Made by a program: the position numbers and the translations under genes. The notes beneath the pieces are model-generated. The model was not told where the DNA came from. It ran no database searches and saw nothing but the letters and a program-made list of their open reading frames with translations. DNA of 6,472 nt from an uncultured Sphingomonas sp. GTDB taxonomy: Bacteria > Pseudomonadota > Alphaproteobacteria > Sphingomonadales > Sphingomonadaceae. The DNA is taken from positions 1 to 6,472 of the forward strand of contig CAMPJH010000091.1 in NCBI GenBank assembly GCA_946886845.1, written 5' to 3'. Shown here piece after piece: positions 1-4,677 of the stretch; positions within the stretch are counted from its first letter, which is position 1, and each line of letters starts with the position of its first letter.

Positions 1-75
1 CACGCCAGCCTCAACAAGGCCAACGGCCTGTATGCGAGCCTGGCTCGACTGCAGTTCGCCGGCCAGGCGGCCTAG
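1..75 (+). CDS. C-terminal end of an ABC transporter ATP-binding/permease protein (partial)
   Basis: Frame 1 is open from the window edge to a TAG stop at 73-75 and encodes the last 24 residues of a protein, including NGLYASLARLQF. This resembles the tail of MsbA-type fused permease-ATPase exporters, where the H-loop region is followed by a GG/NGLYARLxxLQF helix at the extreme C-terminus. The family call rests on this short tail alone; no Walker or signature motif lies inside the window. If correct, the protein is an inner-membrane exporter for lipids or hydrophobic compounds. Its stop overlaps the stop of the convergent basic-protein gene within a single CTAG at 72-75, so there is no room for an intergenic terminator. 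Confidence 0.6.
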   Translation, partial: HASLNKANGLYASLARLQFAGQAA

Positions 76-483
76 CGGGTCGTTCCGCCGCTCGGCCGGG
101 TGGTGCGCTTGCGGGTGCTCGCCTTCCGCGTCGTCCGGCGAGGCTTGGCGGCGGGCTTGGCGGAAGCCGTCGATTTCGCCGTCGCGCGCTTCGCGGCCGG
201 ACGCTTTGCGGCAGCGCGTTTCGCGGGCTTGCGCTTCGCGGGCTTGCGAGCCGAGGCGGGTGGCGCTGGTCATCACCGAGCTTGCCGCCGCGCTGGCGCT
301 GTCGGCGGCGTCCATCCCGGCGTCCTTGATCGCCTTGCGGGCCTTGGGGCTGGCGCTGATCGCGGCCGCCGCCGCGGCGAGTCCCGCGGCCAGCATTTCC
401 TTGCTCATCGCCGCCTTGGCGAGCTTGTCGACCGTCGACTCTTTCGACTTCGATGACCCCTTACGCTTGCTCGATTTTGCCAT
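72..483 (-). CDS. Lys/Ala/Arg-rich basic protein, histone H1/AlgP-like tail, frameshifted near 246
   Basis: The start is ATG at 483-481, with GGAGG (plus-strand cctcc, 490-494) six bases upstream. The first frame gives MAKSSKRKGSSKSK, a helical Ala-rich middle with ISASPKARKAIKDAGMDAAD, and TSATRLGS up to residue 79. From about position 245 the convincing coding sense moves to the next frame: KPAKRKPAKRAAAKRPAAK and further Lys/Arg/Ala/Thr-rich sequence, ending at TAG (74-72). Skipping the single base 246 joins the two parts into about 136 residues. Without the shift, the first frame loses its Lys/Ala pattern and runs through the opposing ABC gene. The tail resembles those of bacterial histone H1-like and AlgP-like proteins, so nucleic-acid or nucleoid binding is inferred, not shown. 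The shift may be a sequencing error, a mutation, or, less likely, recoding. Confidence 0.65.
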
Positions 484-489
484 CGCAAA

Positions 490-494
490 CCTCC
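490..494 (-). promoter_or_regulatory. Shine-Dalgarno site of the basic-protein gene
   Basis: The - strand reads AATGGAGGTTTGCGATG, with GGAGG six bases before the ATG at 483-481. This fixes the start of the Lys/Ala-rich gene. Confidence 0.75.
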
Positions 495-591
495 ATTGGT
501 CGCCAGATTAGACACATAAGTTGGCCCACTGTTCCGTTGCGGGCGCGAAAAGGCAAAGGATTTCGGCGAATCCGCCGAGGCCAGATGTGTC

Positions 592-621
592 AAAGGGGAC
601 CGTCGGCTGGCGACGATCCCC
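592..621 (-). terminator. Rho-independent terminator or attenuator hairpin
   Basis: Bases 595-621 form an 11-bp stem, GGGGATCGTCG against CGACGGTCCCC on the - strand, with one G-U pair and the five-base loop CCAGC. On the - strand the stem is followed directly by TTT (594-592). On the + strand it is followed by TCGAA, so the - strand is the likely direction. It lies 44 bases after the stop of the micro-ORF and 108 bases before the basic-protein start. It could therefore end a short transcript or act as an attenuator. The U-run is short, so termination strength is uncertain. Confidence 0.55.
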
Positions 622-635
622 TCGAACATGGTCAG

Positions 636-654
636 CGGCCGAAGGTGACGGCCG
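636..654 (-). other. Hairpin with an anti-Shine-Dalgarno-like loop
   Basis: On the - strand, CGGCCG at 654-649 pairs with CGGCCG at 641-636 around the seven-base loop TCACCTT. The loop contains TCACCT, which also occurs in the 16S rRNA 3' end and is complementary to AGGTGA in the strong SD about 75 bases upstream on the same strand. It may compete with the ribosome for that SD by loop pairing, but this is an inference. Confidence 0.4.
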
Positions 655-665
655 TTCGTCAGCAT

Positions 666-716
666 CTAGGGCCTGCGAACACCCTCCTCCGACCTGCCTG
701 CTGAACCATGAGACAT
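666..716 (-). CDS. 16-residue micro-ORF behind a perfect Shine-Dalgarno sequence
   Basis: ATG at 716-714 begins a reading frame encoding MSHGSAGRSEEGVRRP, which ends at TAG (668-666). GGAGG lies seven bases upstream inside a 15-base exact complement of the 16S rRNA 3' end, about the strongest ribosome site possible. A second ATG (665-663) follows the TAG directly in the same frame. That 86-codon extension runs through the terminator-like hairpin and into the basic-protein gene in another frame, so it is unlikely to be coding. The peptide has no membrane segment and no run of one amino acid typical of biosynthetic attenuators, although it has two adjacent arginines. It could be a leader peptide, a real micro-protein, or the visible part of an RNA whose job is to bind ribosomes. 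I recognise no family. Confidence 0.45.
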   Translation of the reverse strand: MSHGSAGRSEEGVRRP

Positions 717-717
717 C

Positions 718-732
718 GGATCACCTCCTTTC
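718..732 (-). promoter_or_regulatory. Perfect extended Shine-Dalgarno sequence
   Basis: The - strand reads GAAAGGAGGTGATCC, exactly complementary to the 16S rRNA 3' end GGATCACCTCCTTTC as known from alphaproteobacteria. It is followed by G and ATG, giving seven bases between GGAGG and the start codon. A 15-base match is far beyond chance in a window of this size and argues that translation or ribosome binding here is selected. Confidence 0.7.
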
Positions 733-850
733 GCTGCGTTGAAGCTGGGAGCGATGATGATGAGCCAATCGCGCAAGCACAAGACTTGTATTGCGTGATA
801 AATTCGACAATCCTCTTCGACTTCGCGCTTTCGGGACTCACCCTGCGCGG

Positions 851-1321
851 TCAGCTCCTGCAGTCCTCGATCACTCGCGCCGGCTGCGGCCAGGCCGGAA
901 CCGCGAGCATCGGCGCGCTTGCGGCTGCGGTCGCGAAGCTTCCGCGGGTGAAGGCGATCGAATCGAGAAAAGGATCGGTCGCGGCAATGTCCGCGGTCAG
1001 GACTTTCGTCGCTTCGAACCGGGACGGGATGGCGCGCGAGCCGGACGTCGTCCAGACCGACAGGGTCGGAGCCGCGGTGGCGACCGCGGTGCGGACGATC
1101 GAGACGGTGCGAGCGGCGCGGTTGCAGCGGATGACGAGCCGGCGAGCGGCGCTGGCGTCGACGAACGCCGCTTCGCTGCCGCCGGCGATCGGCCGGTAGG
1201 TCCAGGTTCCGGACAAAGGCACCAGCGAATCGAGAACGGCGACGGCCGGAGCCTGGGACACTGCGGGGGCGGTAAGCGGCAGCGCGCAGGCGGCCGCGAA
1301 GGCAATCTTCAATGCTTTCAT
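851..1321 (-). CDS. Small secreted/periplasmic protein of unknown function
   Basis: This 156-residue protein begins MKALKIAFAAACALPLTAPA with a likely cleavage after VSQA (residue 24), a typical Sec signal peptide, so it should act in the periplasm or outside the cell. The mature part has SGTWTYRPIAGGSEAAF (about 37-53), RRLVIRCN with Cys66, and VPAWPQPARVIEDCRS with Cys154 near the end. The two mature cysteines could form a disulfide. I recognise no named family. The start ATG (1321-1319) overlaps the phaR stop TGA (1320-1318) as ATGA, and no good SD precedes it, which points to translational coupling with phaR and co-transcription. Any role in PHA metabolism is only suggested by position. 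Confidence 0.8.
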   Translation of the reverse strand: MKALKIAFAAACALPLTAPAVSQAPAVAVLDSLVPLSGTWTYRPIAGGSEAAFVDASAARRLVIRCNRAARTVSIVRTAVATAAPTLSVWTTSGSRAIPSRFEATKVLTADIAATDPFLDSIAFTRGSFATAAASAPMLAVPAWPQPARVIEDCRS

Positions 1322-1839
1322 TTGCTCAGGCGATCGACTTTTTCCTGGAGCTTCGCAAGCTCGGAGCGCAGCTCGTCGAGCTCTTTTTCCGAGGCGGCGG
1401 CCGCCTTCTTGGCATTGCCCGCGAATGCCCGGCTGGCGCCTTCGAAGATTTCCATGTTGCGCTTGGCGATATCGGCGAAGGCATTGCCGCCGAACGCGTC
1501 GCCGATCGCCTTCTGGTTGCGCTTGAACGCGTCCATCGCCGCTTCGAGATATTGCGGGACGACGCCCTGCATCGAATTGCCGTAGAGGCCGATCAGCTGC
1601 TTGAGAAAATTGACCGGAAGCATGGTCGTGCCGCCGCGCGATTCCTCGTCGACGATGATCTGGGTCAGCACCTGGCGGGTGATGTCCTCGCCGGTCTTGG
1701 CGTCGACAACCTCGAACTCACGGCCCTCGCGGACCATCTCGGCCAGACGGTCGAGGGTGATGTAGGCCGAGCTTTCGGTGTCATAAAGCCGCCGGTTGGC
1801 GTACTTCTTGATCACCACCTTGCCGCCTGATTTGCCCAT
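1318..1839 (-). CDS. phaR: Polyhydroxyalkanoate synthesis repressor PhaR
   Basis: This 173-residue protein matches the PhaR family. Residues about 9-65 carry the N-terminal DNA-binding PHB accumulation regulatory domain, with the hallmark VVIKKYANRRLYDTESSAYI. Residues about 75-105 (LPVNFLKQLIGLYGNSMQG and following) match the second PHB accumulation domain. The last 35 residues, Ala/Lys-rich then ELDELRSELAKLQEKVDRLSK, look like a coiled coil. In known members PhaR represses phasin and PHA genes and is released on binding nascent PHA granules. The start is ATG 1839-1837, preceded on the - strand by GGAG six bases upstream; longer starts would run deep into the divergent hydrolase gene. It overlaps the downstream secreted-protein gene by four bases. 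Confidence 0.93.
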   Translation of the reverse strand: MGKSGGKVVIKKYANRRLYDTESSAYITLDRLAEMVREGREFEVVDAKTGEDITRQVLTQIIVDEESRGGTTMLPVNFLKQLIGLYGNSMQGVVPQYLEAAMDAFKRNQKAIGDAFGGNAFADIAKRNMEIFEGASRAFAGNAKKAAAASEKELDELRSELAKLQEKVDRLSK

Positions 1840-2899
1840 GAACCGCTCCGATGCCTTTAACGACAGCGTAACAGACGCGAAGAGTGCGGTGCAACAAAAC
1901 CGCGCTCCGCGGCCGCTACCGCTGTTCCTGGAGCTGGTCCGAATGGTGTCCGAGACCAAGCCCGAGCTGGCCGCGGCGGCGCTCGACGGCCTCGCCAAAT
2001 ATGAGCGGGCGCCGCGGCTCGACATTCGGCCGCGGCGCAAGGTGATCGCGCAAATCGGGCCGGCCACGCTCCGGGACTGCGGCGGAAGCGGGCCGCCGGC
2101 CGTGCTGGTGCCGTCGCTGATCAATCCGCCGGACATCCTCGACCTCGATGACGACGTCTCGCTGGCGGCCGCGGTGGCGCGCATGGGCCGACGAGCGCTG
2201 CTGGTCGACTGGGGTCCCGCAAGCGAGCGCGGCGGGCTCGATCTCGGCAGCCATGTCGAGGATTTGCTGATGCCGCTGCTCGGCGAGCTCGGCGAGAGCG
2301 CAGCGCTGGTCGGCTATTGCCTCGGCGGGACGATGGCGATCGCCGCCGCCAATTTGATCGAGGTCGAGCGGGTCGCCACTCTGGCTGCGCCTTGGCGGTT
2401 CTCGACTTATCCGCCGGGCGCCCGGCAGTCGCTGCAACGGTTGTGGCAGAGCGCCATGCCGACTGCGGAGCGGCTCGGCGCGCTGCCGATGGAAGTCCTG
2501 CAAAGCGCCTTCTGGTCGCTCGACCCGGAGCGGACCGTCGCCAAGTTCGCCGGCTTCGCCGAACTCGCCCCGGACAGCTCGAAGGCGCAGCGCTTCGTTA
2601 CCCTGGAGGACTGGGCGAACGAGGGCGAGGCCCTGCCCTTCCCCGCCGCTCGCGAGCTGATCGAGGATCTGTTCGCGAGCGACCTGCCGGGCATCGGCGA
2701 GTGGCGGGTCGGCGGGCGCGCGATCGGCGACAGGCTGTCCTGCCCGCTGCTCAACATCACCGCCGCGGACGATCGAATCACGCCCGCCGCGGCGGCGCCG
2801 GCAGGCGAAATTCACCGGATCGACGCCGGCCACGTCGGCATGGTGGTCGGGTCGGCGCGGCCGAAGCTTCACGAAGCGTTGGCGGGGTTTCTCGGCTGA
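1838..2899 (+). CDS. PhaC-like alpha/beta hydrolase (PHA synthase family, short form)
   Basis: From ATG 1838 this is 353 residues, close to class III PhaC subunits (about 355) and much shorter than class I enzymes (about 580). PHA-synthase features appear in order: [16 protein letters not shown] (91-106), LLVDWG (121-126), the nucleophile box GYCLGG with Cys161, [19 protein letters not shown] (291-309) followed by Asp311/312, and [10 protein letters not shown] with His332. A Cys-Asp-His triad fits PHA polymerisation, but related short proteins may be depolymerases or plain hydrolases. No phaE, phaA or phaB is in view. The start is uncertain: ATG 1838 has no clear SD and overlaps the phaR start codon, while in-frame GTG 1889, after GAAGAG, would give 336 residues and leave 49 bases between the genes. 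Confidence 0.85.
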   Translation: MNRSDAFNDSVTDAKSAVQQNRAPRPLPLFLELVRMVSETKPELAAAALDGLAKYERAPRLDIRPRRKVIAQIGPATLRDCGGSGPPAVLVPSLINPPDILDLDDDVSLAAAVARMGRRALLVDWGPASERGGLDLGSHVEDLLMPLLGELGESAALVGYCLGGTMAIAAANLIEVERVATLAAPWRFSTYPPGARQSLQRLWQSAMPTAERLGALPMEVLQSAFWSLDPERTVAKFAGFAELAPDSSKAQRFVTLEDWANEGEALPFPAARELIEDLFASDLPGIGEWRVGGRAIGDRLSCPLLNITAADDRITPAAAAPAGEIHRIDAGHVGMVVGSARPKLHEALAGFLG

Positions 2900-2940
2900 C
2901 CTTGTCCAGCGGCAACGCCATCGCTAAGTCGCAGCCGCAC

Positions 2941-3017
2941 GCACCCATAGCTCAGCTGGATAGAGCGCTGCCCTCCGAAGGCAGAGGTCAGAGGTTCGAA
3001 TCCTCTTGGGTGCGCCA
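2941..3017 (+). tRNA. tRNA-Arg (anticodon CCG)
   Basis: A full cloverleaf can be folded. The acceptor GCACCCA pairs with TGGGTGC, the D arm is GCTC/GAGC, and the anticodon arm is CTGCC/GGCAG around the loop CTCCGAA with anticodon CCG at 2975-2977. A five-base variable loop AGGTC follows, then the T arm AGAGG/CCTCT with loop TTCGAAT, discriminator G, and an encoded CCA at 3015-3017. It reads CGG codons. It sits 41 bases after the PhaC-like gene and 40 bases before the peptidase start. No integrase or attachment-site duplication of the tRNA end was seen nearby. Confidence 0.97.
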
Positions 3018-3057
3018 CTCCCTCGACAAATCAGTAGCGGCTGGCGATGATCGGCCG

Positions 3058-4182
3058 GTGTATGTTCGCGCCCTCTTCCTCGCCCTCTTCCTCGTGACCG
3101 GCACCGCCGGGGCTGCCGAGCGTCCGCGCGCCCGCGAGGCCGGGATTGAATTCGGAATCCTCCCGACCGGCCCGCTCAACGCGATCACCGACGTCGCCGG
3201 CGTCAAAGTCGGGCACGTCACGATCATCGAAGGCGCGGCGATCCGGACCGGGGTGACCGCGATCCTCCCCCACGGCAATCTCTACCAGGATAAGGTTCCC
3301 GCCGGATTCGCGGTCGGCAACGCTTACGGCAAGTTCATGGGCTCCACGCAAATCGAGGAGCTCGGCGAGATTGAGACCCCGATCCTGCTCACCAACACCC
3401 TCAATGTGCCCGAGGCAGCGGCGGGAACGATCGAGTGGACTTTGCGACAGCCAGGCAACGAGCAGGTGCGCTCGGTCAACGCCGTCGTCGGCGAGACCAA
3501 TGACGGGTTCCTCAACGACATCCGGGCGCGGCGGGTGAAGCCGGCGGACGCAGTTGCGGCGATCCAGGCGGCGGGCGGCGGACCGGTGGCGGAAGGTTCG
3601 GTCGGCGCCGGCACCGGAACCGTCGCCTTCGGCTGGAAGGGCGGGATCGGCACCAGCTCGCGCAAGCTGCCGCAATCGCTTGGCGGCTGGACGGTCGGGG
3701 TGCTGGTGCAATCGAACTACGGCGGCGTCCTGCAGGTGTCGGGAGTCCCGGTCGGCCAGGCGCTCGGCAAATATTTCCTCAAGGACGAGCTGAGCGGCGG
3801 CGCGGCCGACGGCTCCGTGATCATCGTCATCGCCACCGACGCGCCGCTGTCGGACCGTAATCTCGAGCGGCTGGCGCGGCGCGCCTTCCTCGGCATCGCC
3901 CGCACCGGCTCGCCGATGACCAATGGCTCGGGCGATTATGCGATCGCATTCTCCACCAATGCCGACGTTCGCCGAACAGCGGAGCGGCGATCGAAACCCA
4001 CGGCGGTCGTCGACCTGCCCAACGAAGCGATGTCGCCGCTGTTCGAAGCGGCCGTCGAGGCGACCGAGGAAGCGGTGATCAACTCGCTGTTCGCGGCGAC
4101 GCCGATGGACGGCGCGCAGGGCCATATCGACGCGCTTCCGGTCGACGAAGTGGTCAAGCTCTACCGGCGTGCGCGCCGCTAA
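3058..4182 (+). CDS. P1 family (S58) peptidase, DmpA/BapA-like aminopeptidase, exported
   Basis: This 374-residue protein from GTG 3058 begins with a signal peptide (VYVRALFLALFLVTGTAGA, cleavage near residue 19), placing it in the periplasm. The mature chain opens with REAGIEFGILPTGPLNAITD and VAGVKVGHVT, as in DmpA-type peptidases. Further family blocks are LLTNTLNVPEAAAG (111-124), GETNDGFLND (145-154), EGSVGAGTGTVAFGWKGGIG (179-198) and VGVLVQSNYGG (213-223). Family members self-cleave at Gly-Ser to expose an N-terminal Ser nucleophile. Here the expected site is G252-S253 in DGSVIIVIATDAPLSD, leaving a small subunit of about 122 residues. Substrates may be D-amino-acid, amide or beta-peptide N-termini; the sequence does not decide. 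The GTG is the only in-frame start giving a signal peptide, but its SD is weak. The stop lies inside the first copy of a 23-base repeat. Confidence 0.9.
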   Translation: MYVRALFLALFLVTGTAGAAERPRAREAGIEFGILPTGPLNAITDVAGVKVGHVTIIEGAAIRTGVTAILPHGNLYQDKVPAGFAVGNAYGKFMGSTQIEELGEIETPILLTNTLNVPEAAAGTIEWTLRQPGNEQVRSVNAVVGETNDGFLNDIRARRVKPADAVAAIQAAGGGPVAEGSVGAGTGTVAFGWKGGIGTSSRKLPQSLGGWTVGVLVQSNYGGVLQVSGVPVGQALGKYFLKDELSGGAADGSVIIVIATDAPLSDRNLERLARRAFLGIARTGSPMTNGSGDYAIAFSTNADVRRTAERRSKPTAVVDLPNEAMSPLFEAAVEATEEAVINSLFAATPMDGAQGHIDALPVDEVVKLYRRARR

Positions 4183-4192
4183 GCCGCGGTTC
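4170..4192 (+). repeat. 23-base direct repeat, left copy
   Basis: This sequence starts TGCGCGCCGC and ends CGCGGTTC. It recurs exactly at 4611-4633 in the same orientation, 441 bases apart. It covers the last codons and TAA stop of the peptidase gene and the ten bases after it, and contains two six-base palindromes (GCGCGC, CCGCGG). With the right copy it brackets GC-poorer DNA. Confidence 0.85.
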
Positions 4193-4610
4193 TTGTAGTT
4201 TATGGGCTGTTCATATTTGGGAGGCGACATGGTTGTTGTGTTTGTAATTGGTTGGGCTTTGGCAGCGGCGCAAACCTTCCCCGATGAATCCTGCATTTCT
4301 TTTGTCTCACCAACGGGCGTGGTTTTGAGTTGGGCGCAGATGAATGATCTCGAAGCGGAATTGCTGCGAAAAGCGAGACGGGGCGGCTCTCAAATGATGG
4401 GACCTTACCGCTCTGCGAAGGAAGCGGCTGAGGCGAAGGCGTTTAATGACGCGGAAGATCGCAGACGCGAAGAGGCGAAAGCGGCCGCCCGCCGCCAGTT
4501 GGCTGAGTACAAATGCTTCCAGCGTCGACCAGGATAGTGAGGCGTCTGATCTTGCGGCGTCCGGCCAGTGTCCCTTGGCTTTCGATTACTGTCGAGTTGA
4601 ACTGGAGGCA
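4193..4610. mobile_element. Putative inserted segment between direct repeats
   Basis: Counting 4201-4610 gives about 56% GC, with 4201-4260 only 43%, against about 65% and 77% in single sampled lines of the flanking genes. The segment carries one orphan gene. Removing one repeat plus the segment would rejoin the peptidase end directly to the short leader of the DipZ-like gene. No transposase, integrase or clear terminal inverted repeats are visible, so this may be a passenger of site-specific recombination, a large-duplication transposition product, or a recombination scar. Confidence 0.45.
4229..4537 (+). CDS. Small exported protein of unknown function, in the repeat-flanked insert
   Basis: ATG 4229 follows GGGAGG (4219-4224) with a four-base spacer, a good ribosome site, so I prefer it to the upstream ATG at 4202, which has none. 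The 102-residue product starts MVVVFVIGWALAAAQTF, a likely signal peptide cleaved after AAA (residue 14). The mature part has a Cys near its start (DESCISF), a segment VSPTGVVLSWAQMNDLEAEL, and a long charged, probably helical stretch (SAKEAAEAKAF to EAKAAARRQLAEYK) ending CFQRRPG with a second Cys. No family is recognised. Base composition is lower in GC than the neighbours and the gene is bracketed by exact 23-base repeats, which fits acquisition from elsewhere. Two stops (TAG, TGA) occur in tandem at its end. Confidence 0.6.
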   Translation: MVVVFVIGWALAAAQTFPDESCISFVSPTGVVLSWAQMNDLEAELLRKARRGGSQMMGPYRSAKEAAEAKAFNDAEDRRREEAKAAARRQLAEYKCFQRRPG

Positions 4611-4633
4611 TGCGCGCCGCTAAGCCGCGGTTC
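4611..4633 (+). repeat. 23-base direct repeat, right copy
   Basis: This is an exact copy of 4170-4192. It lies between the orphan gene and the DipZ-like gene, 45 bases before the latter's start codon, so it may form part of that gene's leader. Confidence 0.85.
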
Positions 4634-4663
4634 ATTTCGGCGGTGGCACGAGCCCGGCGCCAC

Positions 4664-4669
4664 AAAGGA
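4664..4669 (+). promoter_or_regulatory. Shine-Dalgarno site of the DipZ-like gene
   Basis: AAAGGA lies eight bases before ATG 4678. It supports this start, which also places the first membrane helix and its cysteine at the expected distance from the N-terminus. Confidence 0.6.
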
Positions 4670-4677
4670 TCTCCCCA

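Larger units (their letters stand above)
484..850. other. Gene-poor region with a compact minus-strand regulatory unit
   Basis: No conventional protein gene is supported in these 367 bases. The - strand order is: an A/T-richer stretch at about 785-815 that could hold a promoter (no convincing -35/-10 pair seen), a perfect extended SD at 732-718, a 16-codon ORF at 716-666, a hairpin at 654-636, a strong hairpin followed by TTT at 621-592, and then the leader and ribosome site of the basic-protein gene at 483. The layout fits either a leader/attenuator for that gene or an independent short transcript. Plus-strand ORFs across here are shadows without ribosome sites. Confidence 0.55.

Noticed and set aside
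179..188. G180-S181 of the peptidase (peptide EGSVGAGTGT) as the self-cleavage site; coordinates here are residues
   Set aside because: The known small subunit of the family is about 124 residues, which places the cleavage at G252-S253 instead.
32..511. Plus-strand 159-codon ORF
   Set aside because: It is the shadow of the Lys/Ala-rich minus-strand gene, which has a good SD and a convincing composition.
565..593. TTGACA on the minus strand just after the terminator-like hairpin as a -35 box
   Set aside because: At 17 bases spacing the -10 position reads TTCGCC, so there is no credible partner; the TTT is better explained as the terminator tail.
405..665. 86-codon minus-strand ORF starting right after the micro-ORF stop
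   Set aside because: It runs through the terminator-like hairpin and the ribosome site of the next gene and overlaps its coding region in another frame; no family resemblance.
718..732. Fragment of a 16S rRNA 3' end on the + strand
   Set aside because: Only 15 bases match and the flanks do not resemble 16S rRNA or its spacer. The complement sits at ideal SD spacing before an ATG, which explains it better.
1796..1837. Upstream TTG start for the PhaC-like gene
   Set aside because: It would overlap the well-supported phaR N-terminus and adds residues unlike the family.
2317..4182. 621-codon plus-strand ORF
   Set aside because: It reads through the PhaC-like gene in the wrong frame and through a complete tRNA; only the part from 3058 is a real gene.
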